DNA of 24,705 nt. Origin: Folioceros fuciformis. Its lineage: Eukaryota > Anthocerotophyta > Anthocerotopsida > Anthocerotales. The DNA lies in NCBI GenBank assembly GCA_049999805.1, contig JBNGIO010003240.1:1-24705 (forward strand), in the 5' to 3' direction. The number at the start of each line of letters is the position of its first letter. Position 1 is the first letter of the stretch. The notes under the pieces were generated by a model. The model had not been told where the DNA came from. It made no database searches and was given only the letters and a program-made list of their open reading frames with translations. Shown piece by piece: positions 1 to 8,960 of the stretch. A program made the position numbers and the translations under genes.

Positions 1-963
1 ATTGATGCTTCTTCCTCCAACAACGCCCCTATAGTGTTTGATAGGGAAACAGCGTTTGCTGCTGCTGTTCGAAGGTTACTATTTTGTGTATTGAGAAAAA
101 CAAGGTACCTATCAGGTAGCGACATCAACAGGGCCACCGAGGCTTGCAGTTCTGAAACCTTTGTTCCTGCTGCCGCTAATTTTTGCCTCAGGTGTCTGAA
201 ATGCATAACATGTTCCTCCACAGTCTTTGACTCTCATTTTACAGTTCCAGAAAGAACGCGTGGCATGAACCAGCGAGGACTGGTTAGTTGTGGCGAACAT
301 CTGCGATAACACAATCCATGCAAGATGAGCCGAGGTGGCATCTTCGATGTGATGAATCATCGTGTTGTCGATGGTAAGCTCCAATATTGCTCGTGCTCTT
401 AGATCTTTCTTAACCCACGTAGTTAAGTCTGCTGCAAGTGCGTTTGCACCTGGATGTGCCACAGTTCTAAATTTTGTACATTGAGGCATCTGCACATTGT
501 GCAGATGCATCAAAATTTAGGACGACATCTACTATTATCCGGAGTCTTATGAATATTCTCTCCACAGTATGCTCGAACAAGGTTATGTGCTCATGTATCC
601 TATGACTGCAAGGAAACAGGTGCTCAGGATAATTGCGAAGCCACGTGTGCTGAATGTGATTGTTGCGTGCATGTTCTTGCAAGCTTCTACAACTTGATCC
701 TAGGCTTGAGAAAAATGATTGGAGATAAGCGTCGTCATCTTCAGCCTGCGATCTTCTATGGAACGTGTTGCGCCGCGGCATCTCTGGTTACAGGAGTTAC
801 ATGAGCATTCTGATGGCAGCGCTCAGATCTGTCACGTCTCGCTCTGTGCTGATTGCGTCATTCTTTTGCAATAGTGTTTCTGACAGACTTCTGCAGGCAA
901 ATCCCCGGCATTTAGATTCTCACTGCACGACTCTACGATGAGGTCCTGCTGTGACATTTGCAT
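1..963 (-). pseudogene. gag: Decayed copia gag (capsid) of element D
   Basis: Gag forms the virus-like particle that packages the element RNA. Read from 963 leftwards on the minus strand, a start near 963 gives MQMSQQDLIVESC, about 30 bases from the PBS. Frame-shifted pieces follow (LLQKNDAISTERDV), with two TAA codons near 780-800. A clear UBN2-type gag core lies at 513-112 (DLRARAILELTIDN, HLAWIVLSQMFA). Near 225-227 the frame changes by one base, and the second frame stays open to position 1 (VALLMSLPDRYLVFLNTQN, then a Leu/Ala-rich stretch ending LLEEEAS). The two frames together resemble one continuous gag. The family call rests on the core motifs; the N-terminal part is much less certain. 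Confidence 0.6.
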
Positions 964-994
964 GCTTGGGATTTGCGTGAGGGATCTCCTTGTT

Positions 995-1006
995 GCTCTG
1001 ATACCA
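995..1006 (-). other. Primer-binding site of element D (initiator-Met tRNA type)
   Basis: The plus strand reads GCTCTGATACCA, so the minus strand is TGGTATCAGAGC, the standard plant copia PBS that pairs with the 3' end of initiator-Met tRNA to prime minus-strand cDNA. It fixes the element's orientation (minus) and the LTR edge at 1007. The LTR end next to it reads TTTCTA on the minus strand and not the usual CA, so a terminal mutation is likely. Confidence 0.75.
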
Positions 1007-1184
1007 TAGAAATTTACAAAGAAGAAGTGTCTTTACTGCTGGTGGGCACCTTTAAATGCACCCGCTCATAAAAACAGTTAATACGGTTATTGTTCATGTC
1101 CTGTGAAATATGAAATATACTAATTACTGATATATTGTGAATAACTATAGCTAGGATATATCTATTTATACATATTTTTCAGCA
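1007..1184 (-). repeat. 5' LTR of element D (outer edge uncertain)
   Basis: AT-rich DNA immediately outside the PBS, in sharp contrast to the GC-richer flanks. A TATAAATA box is seen on the minus strand at about 1163-1170. That is very near the supposed LTR start, so the real U3 may extend further right or be truncated. No second LTR copy is available for comparison. Confidence 0.45.
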
Positions 1185-1203
1185 GGTGCCTGGTAGGGAT
1201 ACC

Positions 1204-1635
1204 ATGCCCGCTTGCCCACAACACCCCACCTACGGCAATGGGGTAGGCTGTCTACCTACGACAATGGGTAGGAATGGTAGGGAAGCTACCTACGAGAAGA
1301 GGGGTAGGCAACCTACCTACGAGAAGAGGGGTAGGCAACCTACCTACGAGAGGAGGGGAAGGAATGGTAGGGACCCTACCTACGAAGGGAGCAACAGGTA
1401 CCCTACCTACGGAGGGAACATTCCCACCCTACATAGGGAAGGAGCTCAAGTTGAGGAACTAGGAGATCCCTCCCCTACCAAACTTGTAGGTGGTGGTGAA
1501 GGGATATCCCAAGAGATTCACATAGAGGAAGGTACGCTAGAAGTTCGTGGATCCAAAAGAAGACGAATCCCAATAATGGAGGGGGGCCCATTAGCTCAGC
1601 CTTTAGACTCTACCTCCCTTCAGGAGCCATCCTAG
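1204..1635 (+). CDS. Hypothetical repeat-built ORF, 144 codons from ATG
   Basis: This is an uninterrupted plus-strand frame starting at ATG 1204 and ending at TAG 1633-1635. The first half is made of PTYE/PTYG repeats (TYEKRGRQP twice, then TYERRGRNGRDP, TYEGSNRYP, TYGGN) that follow a 27-bp DNA repeat. The unit length is a multiple of three, so the frame survives repetition. The second half is non-repetitive and basic/acidic mixed (SKRRRIP, EIHIEEGTLEV). No domain is recognised. The openness may simply follow from a stop-free repeat unit. I see no promoter or homologue and rate it doubtful as a gene. Confidence 0.2.
   Translation: MPACPQHPTYGNGVGCLPTTMGRNGREATYEKRGRQPTYEKRGRQPTYERRGRNGRDPTYEGSNRYPTYGGNIPTLHREGAQVEELGDPSPTKLVGGGEGISQEIHIEEGTLEVRGSKRRRIPIMEGGPLAQPLDSTSLQEPS
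1287..1360 (+). repeat. 27-bp tandem repeat, about 2.6 copies
   Basis: The string TACGAGAAGAGGGGTAGGCA begins at 1291 and recurs at 1318; a variant (TACGAGAGGAGGGG) begins at 1345. The period is exactly 27 bp. Looser relatives built on CCTACCTACG and GGTAGG extend from about 1190 to 1440, so this is the best-preserved core of a wider degenerate array. Confidence 0.85.
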
Positions 1636-2197
1636 CCACACCTTTTTGAAAAGGGGGTCAACGAATCTTCTATGGCGGCACCGATAGTCCTAATCTTCAT
1701 CGAGCGCACTACCCTAGCAATTATTGGTAGGACTTAGCCTCTTGGTAGGTGTGCGCAATTAAAGTTGGTGGCATCTAGTGTGAGAGAAGGGTAGCCCACC
1801 ACCTACATGTAGGAGAGGGTTCATGTGTCGATCTCTCCTATAAGGAGGGGCTACACAAAGAAATGAACCACCACATTTGGCACTCTTCTCATGGCGAGTT
1901 CTTATGCTCAGCAAAGCGTAGGAATCTCATTGCCAGCTGTGTGCCATCATAGTGCCTGGTTGTGGCTAGAGTAGGAGTGGTCGAAGTGCTTGGCGGGGGG
2001 CTCATATTCTTCCATGGGCACCCCTACAAGTTGCTTCCCTTGTGAATGGTTGTCTTGCTGCTATAGGTGTGTGGCAATACCTGTGTGGCTGTTGGCTTGA
2101 GGGTAGACTCCAGGGAAAGACTTCCTGGAAGTTCTCGCTAGCAAGTGCAAGCACGCAACAACCGGCCTAAGGAAAAACTTGTTGGTCGTTGGACGTA
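1636..2197. other. Unassigned intergenic DNA
   Basis: About 560 bp without a convincing reading frame on either strand, a recognisable LTR, or a tandem array. It shares the GTAGG/AGGAG-rich flavour of its neighbours and ends in the 124-bp repeat zone. It may be decayed transposon sequence, but nothing in it allows a family call. Confidence 0.4.
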
Positions 2198-2219
2198 GGG
2201 AGACGAGGAGTTTGATCGT

Positions 2220-2720
2220 TGTGGAAGGTATTGTGAGGAGACTTGTGATGAAGGGGTGTTGGGTGTAGGTAGTTAGAAATCGGTAGGGGAAGGTACTGGG
2301 GCCCTTCCAAGTGAAGGAATGGTGCCTTCCTACTGACTGGACGTGTTGAAGGTATGTACTAGGGAATGTTGAATGTCAAAGGTGAGCGAGAAACACAGTT
2401 GGAGGGAAAGGAGCGGGCTCGGAGGAAAACTTGGTCGTTGGGTGTAGGGAGACGAGTAGCTAGATTGTGGGTTGAGGAAGGTATTGTAAGGAGCCTTGTG
2501 AGGAAAAGGCATTGAGTGTAGGGAGGTAGAAATTGGTAGGGGAGGTACTGGGGCCCTTCCAAGTGAAGGAATGGTGCCTACCTACTGACTGGACGTGAGG
2601 AAGGTGTTGTAGGGAGCCTTGTGAGGAAAAAGGTATTGAGTGTTGGGAGGTAGAAATCGGTAGGGGAGGTACTTTGGCCCTTCCAAGTGAAGAAATGGTG
2701 CCTACCTACTGACTGGACAT
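2220..2720. repeat. 124-bp repeat family, three copies
   Basis: Three similar blocks begin at about 2220, 2473 and 2597. Each starts with a GAAGGTATTGTRAGGAG-like string, contains GGGGCCCTTCCAAGTGAAG or a close variant, and ends CCTACTGACTGGAC. The landmark TACTGACTGG lies at 2331, 2583 and 2707. The last two copies are directly adjacent with a 124-bp period. The first is separated by about 130 bp of unrelated or diverged sequence. Differences between copies are mostly substitutions and one-base gaps. Confidence 0.8.
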
Positions 2721-2789
2721 GTTGCAGGATTAGTAGGTACGTACGTGATTGAGAGGGTTGGCTATTGTAGGGGAATGATATACGTAGCT

Positions 2790-3345
2790 GACCAGGCTCA
2801 GAGGGGAGCTGTCCTCGCAGCTGTCTGAACTTGGAAGTGTGGGAGGAGATCGTGTCGGTCTCCTTCATCTTTAGGAGGTTAAATTCTTGCCTTACACTGT
2901 ACAGGGTTAGAACGTTGTTAACGTTGTACGTGTTTCATAGCTGGTCCCAGATTGCGGACGCTTCCGTAAGGAACTCCACACTAGGCACCACGCTAGAGTC
3001 GAGGCCACTGATGAGGAGAGCAATAGCAATCCCGTTCAAGTAGTCCCATCTTTCGATATCAGCAGCGGAAGGGGGTGGTATAGATGACGGGTTAGGCTTT
3101 GGTAACGTGCTGTTAACGATCTTCCAGACACCCCGACCTATCAAGATAGATTTCATGCTTACGTGCCACAGCGGGTAGTGTTGGCCGTTGAATGGATCTT
3201 TCTCCTTCATGTGATCGATGTAGATAGGGGCAGAGCCAGGGATGGTGGCAACGCCACTTGTCACCATAGTTGCTGTAGGGTTTAATGTGAGTGAGCCCAA
3301 CTGATCTATAAGGTGATTCACGAAGGAGTCGTAGGTCGTGGTCAT
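2790..3345 (-). pseudogene. gag: Copia gag N-terminal remnant with an internal stop
   Basis: An ATG at 3345 opens a minus-strand gag frame. Residues around 45-75 give the short N-terminal gag pattern (KEKDPFNGQHYPLWHVSMKS; W for the usual capsid-binding aromatic). Later segments, WDYLNGIAIALLISGLDSS and EASAIWDQL, match the UBN2-type core. A TGA at 2935-2937 interrupts it, but the same frame continues (SVRQEFNLLKMKETDTISSH, TSKFRQLRGQL) to about 2790, where similarity fades into repeats. Zinc knuckle, protease and pol are absent. If element A is removed, this gag lies downstream of the PBS of element C in the right orientation, so it may be C's gag, at the end of an unusually long leader. That link is inference. 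Confidence 0.65.
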
Positions 3346-3799
3346 AAAACTTGGCCAGAGGGATCCGCGTAGGCTTGACTTCAGAAGATATAAACAAAAA
3401 TTACAGGATAAGTTCGACCGTCAAAGTGAGAACCTTTTTCTGGTGTCCTCCTAGCACAACTACCGCCGACGTCCTGCAAATTAAGGGGCCGGTGAGCTGT
3501 CCTGGACTGGCTCTGCTAGGCGGCGAAGTCGGTAGGCCAAGTCCACAAAGTACTCGGCAGTAAATTGAAGCTAGTCCCAAAGAGCCGAGGTGGAATCAGT
3601 GATCAAGCAGAGTGGGGGTGTTAATGCGGGCTCGATCTTCACGCGAGAGTCCTCTCCAAGGTGTAGCTAGGTGTCAAGGCATCCGGCAGAGGGGTGGGAA
3701 TATGGAAGGAAATTATGGCGGAGAGGATCTGGGTGTGAACCGGCGCCAAGGGAAATCAGTTCCAAACTAGTGGTCGAAAAAACCGGGTTCACACCGGTT
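3346..3799 (-). other. Leader-like or unassigned sequence upstream of the gag remnant
   Basis: No PBS or LTR end is seen here. The last 20 bases before the gag ATG are contiguous with gag. An imperfect inverted repeat (GGTGTGAACCGG at 3732-3743 and CCGGGTTCACACC at 3783-3795, one bulged base) lies just left of element A's target site. Before A inserted, this stretch was continuous with 8737 onwards. Confidence 0.4.
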
Positions 3800-3804
3800 A
3801 GGAG
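3800..3804. repeat. Left target-site duplication of element A (AGGAG)
   Basis: The five bases directly left of the LTR are AGGAG, identical to the five bases right of the other LTR (8732-8736). A 5-bp duplication is the normal footprint of copia integrase and shows that A inserted here as a unit and kept both ends. Confidence 0.9.
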
Positions 3805-4065
3805 TGTTGAAATAGCACCACAGGCTTAGAAGGACTCCACATCTCCTTACTTATGGTGCACAGGATGCTACATATATAGCCTTCAGGCGGGGCAACCCTC
3901 AATAAGGTAAGCCTTAGTCTCGAGGGTGCAATATCCTAGTATATCCTGATATATCCTGATAACACTTAAGTGATAGATAACTATGAGTTCAATATGGGAT
4001 AATCTACACTATCCTAAGTGTTGTATGCTCTTAATAACAATTCAGTTAGAGCTTGATTTCTAACA
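3805..4065 (-). repeat. 3' LTR of element A (261 bp)
   Basis: On the minus strand it begins TGTTAGAAATCAAGC and ends TTTCAACA, giving the canonical TG...CA ends. A TATATATG promoter box lies at 3871-3878. Against the 5' LTR it carries 8 base differences and an extra 10 bases in a run of ATATCCTGAT-like units, apparently a slippage duplication at about 3935-3955. The polypurine tract abuts its inner edge. Confidence 0.95.
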
Positions 4066-4078
4066 CTCCCCCTCAAGC
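4066..4078 (-). other. Polypurine tract of element A
   Basis: The minus strand reads TTGAGGGGGAG directly before the 3' LTR. Such tracts survive RNase H and prime plus-strand DNA. The pol stop codon (TGA at 4081-4079) immediately precedes it, a compact arrangement common in copia elements. Confidence 0.85.
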
Positions 4079-4545
4079 TCAGACTATTTGTAACACTCCA
4101 AGTAGTTCACGAAAGTGTAAGAACTTATCTCTACCTAGCGACTTAGTAAAGATATCTGCTACCTGGTCTTCGGTCTTCACGTGCCAAAGATTTATCTTCT
4201 CAGATAATACCGCTTCCCTGATGAAATGATAATGTACTTCTATGTGCTTCGAACGAGCATGAAACACAAGATTAATAGCCAACCTCATGCTACTCATGTT
4301 GTCACAGTAGATTGTAACCTTGCTGTTCACTATATTTCCAAGATCATGGAGCAACTTATGCAACCAAGCTGCTTCACAGGCTGCCATTGCAGCTCCTCAA
4401 TACTCTGCTTCTATGCTTGACAAAGTAACTGTCGGTTGTTTCTTGCTTTGCCAGCTGATCATACTACTTCCCAGACTGAATGCATATCCACTGGTTGATC
4501 TTCTGTCATACGCACAACCAGCCCAATCAGCATCTGTATATCCTG
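4079..4545 (-). pseudogene. pol: RNase H domain and pol C-terminus of element A
   Basis: RNase H removes RNA from the RNA:DNA hybrid during reverse transcription. Read leftwards, the domain opens with [10 protein letters not shown] (first catalytic Asp), then STSGYAF and SWQSKKQ, then SSIEAEY with the conserved Glu. A TGA at 4397-4399 follows that Glu at once. The frame continues with ACEAAWLHKLL, TIYCDNMSSM (catalytic Asp), HARSKHIEVHYHFIRE and the pol end FTKSLGRDKF to a TGA at 4081-4079. It lies in a different frame from the upstream RT. The RT-to-RNase H connector, normally several dozen residues, is largely missing, so a deletion joined the two. Confidence 0.85.
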
Positions 4546-5138
4546 TCTGTGATTCTTCTAACTGCATCCAAGTGCGGTTTCCTTGGGTTCTGCATGAATT
4601 GACTAATCAGTCCCACTGCATAACTTAAGTCAGGACGTGTGATAGTCAAGTAGATCAAACTTCCGACCATCTGTCGATACATAGTCACATTTTCCAGCTC
4701 AGCTCCTACATCCATTTGCAGCTTGACGTTCTGCTCCAATGGTGTATCCATCGCTTTGCAATCTGCCATGCCATACTTCTGCAACATATCCTTAGCATAT
4801 TGTTTTTGGATTAGCCTAATTCCTTGAGGTGTAGACACAACCTCAATTCCTAAGAAGTATCTGAGTTCACCAAGATCCTTCACCTTGAACTCTTTTTGCA
4901 GATTCGCCTTGACATCTGCAATACCATCTGCATCATCTCTTGTGATGATCAGGTCGTCAACATAAACGACAAGACACACTTGTCCTACCTTGGTCTGTTT
5001 TACAAATAGACTGTGATCTGCGTCTCCAATCACAAACCCTCGCTCCTTCAAATAGCTTGTGATACGAGCATTCCATGTTTTAGGTGCCTGTTTGAGTCCA
5101 TACAATGCCTTCTTCAGTTTGCAGACGTATGTTGGAAA
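4527..5138 (-). pseudogene. pol: Reverse transcriptase, C-terminal part, of element A
   Basis: Same frame as the large polyprotein piece to its right, separated only by TAG at 5139-5141. It begins with FPTYVCKLKKALYGLKQAP, a hallmark of copia RT, and contains the catalytic YVDD (4953-4964), then KDLGELRYFLGIEV, GSLIYLTITRPDLSYAVG and [16 protein letters not shown]. After that the frame runs into unrelated residues and stops at 4527. The join to RNase H at about 4545 is a deletion with frame change. YVDD itself is intact. Confidence 0.9.
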
Positions 5139-7940
5139 CTAAGGATGAACATAGCCTTCAGGCTGTTCCACGTACACTTCCTCCTGCAACTCACCATTCA
5201 AGAAGGCATTCTTGACATCCATTTGCCATAACTTCCATCCTTTAGCTGCTGCTAATGCTATGACTGTCCTTACAGTTGTCATCTTGGCTACTGGACTAAA
5301 GGTTTCCTCATAATCAAGACCATACTGTTGTGCATATCCCTTTGCAACCAACATGGCCTTGTAACGCTCCAGCATTCCATCTAACTTGAACTTTAGCTTA
5401 TACACCCACTTAGAACCAATAGGAACCTTGCCATCAGGCAATTGAACCAAATCCCATGTTCCGTTCTCAACTAATGCTGAGTATTCTTCATCCATGGCTT
5501 GACACCACTTATCATTTGTCACTGCCTCATCAAACTTGGTTGGCTCCTTACAAGCTGTTACCCTTGTCATATACGCATAATGTTGCGCATTGTAGCTTGT
5601 ATAGGTGTACTTGTCAATGGGTTTCCTAACCCTCTCAGATCTCCTTGGTCTTGGTTCATTTTGAACCTGCCTTGCATATTGTTGCTCCTTAGCACCTGGC
5701 GTTTCCACAGACGGAATGCTAAACTCACTGTCAATGCTCTCACTACTTGAGGATTCATATCCCTCATTTCCAGTTTTGCTGCTTTCTACTCTCCCCCTCA
5801 CTGACATATCCGGGTCAGTGGTCTTCGGTTTACCATTCCGCAGTCTTCCAGACCATGGATTCATCGTTGGTGATCCACCATTGGTCACATCCTCACTCTT
5901 TGCTGGAGTACTCTCAACAGTACTCTCCCCTGTGGGTTCGTTATAGGGTAGTGCAACTAAGTTGCTATACCAGGAGGCTAACTCATCAAATCCCACATCC
6001 CTGCTTATCAGGATCTCATGTGTGGATGGCACATAACACTTATATGCCTTCCTATTTCGTGCATACCCCAGAAAAACACTCTTCACTACTTTAGGATCCA
6101 GCTTCCTACGCTTCTCATCAGGTACATGCACATATGCAATGCACCCAAACACTTTCAAGTGCCTAATATCCGTCTTATAGCCATACAGTCTCTCAATTGG
6201 TGTAGCATCATGAATTCCTATCATAGGAGTTTGATTCAGTACATACACTGTTGTCATCACTGCTTCTGCCCAATAATCATTAGGTAAGCACTTCTCATTC
6301 AGCATTGCCCTTGCTGTTTCCATGACTACCCTGTTCTTCCTCTCTGCAACACCATTCTGCTGTGGTGTGTATCTGCAAGTCAACTGTCTTCGTATACCAT
6401 GATCTGCAAGATACCTGTCAAACTCATTTGAGACATATTCTCCCCTTCCATCTGATCTTAGACAAGAGATGGAGCAATTGAATTCATTTTCAGCATGCTT
6501 TTTGAAGTCCTTGAAAGACTCGAACACTTCATCCTTATGCTTCAGTATGTACAGCCACGTGTACCTGCTGAAATCATCAATGAAGGAGACATAGTAATGG
6601 GCTCCTCCAAACGATGCATTCTGTGAAGGACCCCATACATCAGAGTGTATCAATTGCAAAGGTCTCGAGCTGTTCTGCACGTGTCGCACAAATGGAAACC
6701 TTGACTGTTTTCCAAATTGACATGCAGAACACACATGACCAAGATCAGCATACTTGAACTTGGGCAATCCTTCCACCACGCTTTTATGTTGCATAGATTT
6801 CAGCTTCTCTATGTTCACATGCCCAATCCTCTTATGCCATATTTCAACATCACGTATGGCACCTGCATCATTTGCAAACATTGCTGCATTTAGCTTTGGA
6901 ATGGATGCATCCAGAGTGAACCTCCGTCCATTCCTACTACCTTTAGCAATCAGTTTACGCCCTCTGTCATATTCTTCAATAAAGCATCCATCTTTATTAA
7001 ATCGAACTTGCAGATTTTGTTCAGCCATCTGTCTAACAGACAACAGGTTCTTCGTAATGGTTGGAACATGCAACACATCTTGCAGACTCTTCTGCTGACC
7101 ATTCGGCATCCTAAGAGGAACAATTCCTCTGTGCTTTATGTCATGTTGTGTGTCATCTCCTGTACACACATGGCCATGGGGACCTACATCCATCTTGTTA
7201 AACCACTTGCCATGCGGAGTCATGTGGTTTGATGCTCTTGAATCAATGTACCATCTCGCATCATTTTGCCCATCCTGTTCAGAGAGATGTTGCATGGCGA
7301 ACAACCTATCCTGGTCATTTCCAGCATTACTAGAGGAGGCATAGTTCCCATGTTGCCTTCCTTTTCCTCTCATGTCTGCTTGCTGCTTATAGCAGTCCTT
7401 ACCAATATGACCAACCTTTCCACAGTAGTAACACTCCTTGTCTCTATTGGAATGATCATGAGATTGAAAAGAACCATCTCTTCCTCTTGTGGCTCTACCT
7501 GCGCCTCTAAAACTTCCAGATTCTCTTTGGCCTTGCGCATTTCCTCCACGCCATTTGTCTTGCTGATTTTGCGTGTTCCGAGCATCACCCCGTCCTCGGA
7601 ATGAACCACGACCTCTGTGGCCTCTCCCACGCTGGTTAGAAAACAAAACAGTGTCTCTCCCTTGAGATATACCTGAACCTGTGTTTAGACCAAGCTTAAC
7701 TTCCTCATGCAGCAACAAAGCAACCAATTCATCCCAACTTGGGAACTCAACTCTCACAGAGATTGATGTGTCAAAGGACTTGTACTCCTTGCCAAGTCCG
7801 TTCAGAGTAACTGCAACCATGTCATCTTCCGTCACACTTGCACCGATTGTAGCAAGCTGATCAGCTATGGTCTTCACCTCTGTTGTATACACGAGTATGG
7901 ATCTACTACCTCGTGACAAGTTGTTGAACTCCTGCTTCAA
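5139..7940 (-). pseudogene. gag-pol: Gag C-terminus, protease, integrase and RT N-terminus of element A
   Basis: A 933-codon open stretch with the following order: the UBN2-type gag remainder (FNNLSRGSRSILVYTTEV); an RGRG-rich basic tract; the CCHC knuckle CYYCGKVGHIGKDC at 7392-7433; protease at 7236-7244, where the catalytic triad reads D-S-R and not the usual D-S-G; and the integrase zinc domain (WHKRIGHVN, CSACQFGKQ). The catalytic core has Asp at 6639-6641 and 6450-6452 and Glu at 6342-6344 (35 residues between the last two). A variable linker follows, then RT (WDLVQLPDGKVPIGSKWVYK, YEETFSPVAKM, QMDVKNAFLNGEL). It ends at TAG 5139-5141 inside RT. Integrase residues look intact; the Gly-to-Arg change should cripple the protease. 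Confidence 0.95.
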
Positions 7941-8291
7941 CTAGATTTTCCTAGCATGTGTAACATTTCCAAAGTTCCTCATGAGTATGTCCCATGCATC
8001 CTTCGGAGACTCACATCCCGTGATCTGTATGACCATAGCATCTGAAATACTTAAGGAGAGCCAGTGTAACACTTTACATGCTCTCTCAGTCCAATTCTTG
8101 TGAGCAGTCTTTTGCTCCTGTGATGGAGTACGATCCATCTCTGGTTCACTCTCATCACCTGTGCAGAGGTCCCAATAGCCTCTATCTACCAAGAAGTTCT
8201 TCATCCTGAACTTCCACAAAGCAAAATTCTTGTTATCCAACTTCTCTCTCACGACCTGAGAGATATTGTCTGATCCTTGCACATTAGCCAT
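7941..8291 (-). pseudogene. gag: Gag N-terminus of element A
   Basis: ATG at 8291 starts 116 residues of capsid, with DNKNFALWKFRMKNFLVDRG (the DUF4219-like N-terminal motif with its conserved Trp) and CKVLHWLSLSISDAMVIQI of the UBN2 region. A TAG at 7943-7941 ends it; the next codons continue the same gag frame without a gap, so this is one premature stop inside gag and not a gene boundary. The leader from the PBS to this ATG is 177 bp. Confidence 0.9.
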
Positions 8292-8468
8292 GATTCAGGC
8301 TCCTTTACGCTCCTCCTGAGTCTCTCTCCCTCTCGCGCGCTCTTGCGCCTGTTGCGGCTTCCTACGCCGCTGCGCCTCTCAATGGCTTGCGTTGCCAGCC
8401 ACCTTCACGCTCACGGCCATAGCCTCAAACCCCCGCCATAGCTGCAATGGCCGCCGATGCTCTCTCTG

Positions 8469-8480
8469 GCTCTGATACCA
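8469..8480 (-). other. Primer-binding site of element A
   Basis: The minus strand reads TGGTATCAGAGC, followed by CAGAGAG, placed with no gap after the LTR end CAACA. It is complementary to the 3' end of initiator-Met tRNA and confirms the minus orientation. Confidence 0.95.
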
Positions 8481-8731
8481 TGTTGAAATAGCACCACATG
8501 CTTAGAAGGACTCCACAATTCCTTACTTACGGTGCACAGGATGCTACATATATAGCCTTCAGGCGGGGCAACCCTCAATAAAGTAAGCCTCAGTCTCGAG
8601 GGTGCAATATCCTGATATATCCTGATAACACTTAGGTGATAGATAACTACGAGTTCAATATGGGATAATCTACACTATCCTAAGTGTTGTATGCTCTTAA
8701 TAACAATTCAGTTAGAGCTTGATTTCTAACA
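8481..8731 (-). repeat. 5' LTR of element A (251 bp)
   Basis: TG...CA ends on the minus strand, a TATATATG promoter box at 8547-8554, and a near match to 3805-4065. It lacks the 10-bp duplication of the 3' copy. It would drive transcription leftwards through gag-pol. Confidence 0.95.
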
Positions 8732-8736
8732 AGGAG
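8732..8736. repeat. Right target-site duplication of element A (AGGAG)
   Basis: Identical to 3800-3804. The sequence before insertion can be read as CGGTT, one AGGAG, then GGGGTAGG. Confidence 0.9.
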
Positions 8737-8757
8737 GGGGTAGGAAACCCGTTTAAC

Positions 8758-8783
8758 GAAACAACAACTTAAGTTGTTGTTTC
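8758..8783. repeat. Perfect 26-bp palindrome
   Basis: Two 13-bp arms, GAAACAACAACTT and AAGTTGTTGTTTC, with no spacer. It lies 22 bp from the right target duplication of element A. In RNA it would form a full hairpin apart from loop strain. No known site is recognised. Confidence 0.85.
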
Positions 8784-8880
8784 TGGAGTCGGGGGCCTGT
8801 TGGGCACGAGGGCGCCCCTCTGAGGCCTCGAATCCGGCGTGCCCCTCACCTGCGGATGCTGTAGATCCAGGGCACGCCGG

Positions 8881-8960
8881 TTCCCTAAGCGGCTCCTCTC
8901 CTGTAGATCCGGCTTGCTAGTTCCCTGAGCGGCGCCTCTCCTGCAGATCCGCTGGGTGCT
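8881..8960. repeat. 40-bp tandem duplication
   Basis: TTCCCTAAGCGGCTCCTCTC begins at 8881 and TTCCCTGAGCGGCGCCTCTC at 8921. Each is followed by CTGYAGATCCG. The two copies are 40 bp apart with a few substitutions, so this is an old local duplication. Confidence 0.8.

Larger units (their letters stand above)
1..1184 (-). mobile_element. Element D: truncated, decayed Ty1/copia retrotransposon (5' LTR, PBS, gag)
   Basis: On the minus strand the order is LTR (about 1184 to 1007), tRNA primer-binding site (1006-995), a short leader, then a gag-like frame from 963 to the left edge. This is the 5' end of an LTR retrotransposon whose protease, integrase and RT would lie beyond position 1. The PBS is the exact 12-mer seen in plant copia elements. 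Gag has frameshifts and stops, so the copy is dead. No partner LTR is visible. The outer LTR boundary is uncertain: no clear TG start is seen on the minus strand near 1181-1222. Confidence 0.7.
3805..8731 (-). mobile_element. Element A: complete but defective Ty1/copia retrotransposon, 4,927 bp
   Basis: Two direct LTRs (3805-4065 and 8481-8731) bound an internal region with PBS, gag, protease, integrase, RT, RNase H and polypurine tract in copia order on the minus strand, flanked by the AGGAG duplication. The LTRs differ by 8 substitutions over 251 aligned bases by my count, plus one 10-bp gap, so the insertion is fairly recent. The single gag-pol frame is broken by TAG at 7941-7943, TAG at 5139-5141, TGA at 4397-4399 and a deletion with frame change near 4545. 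The protease motif is also altered. The copy cannot make its own proteins in full, but its cis signals look complete. Confidence 0.95.

Noticed and set aside
1287-1360. CRISPR-like direct repeats
   Set aside because: Repeat units touch each other without unique spacers, and the genome context is a plant with retrotransposons.
5499-7604. Plus-strand open frames inside element A's polyprotein region
   Set aside because: They are antisense shadows of a clear 933-codon pol frame with intact integrase and RT motifs.
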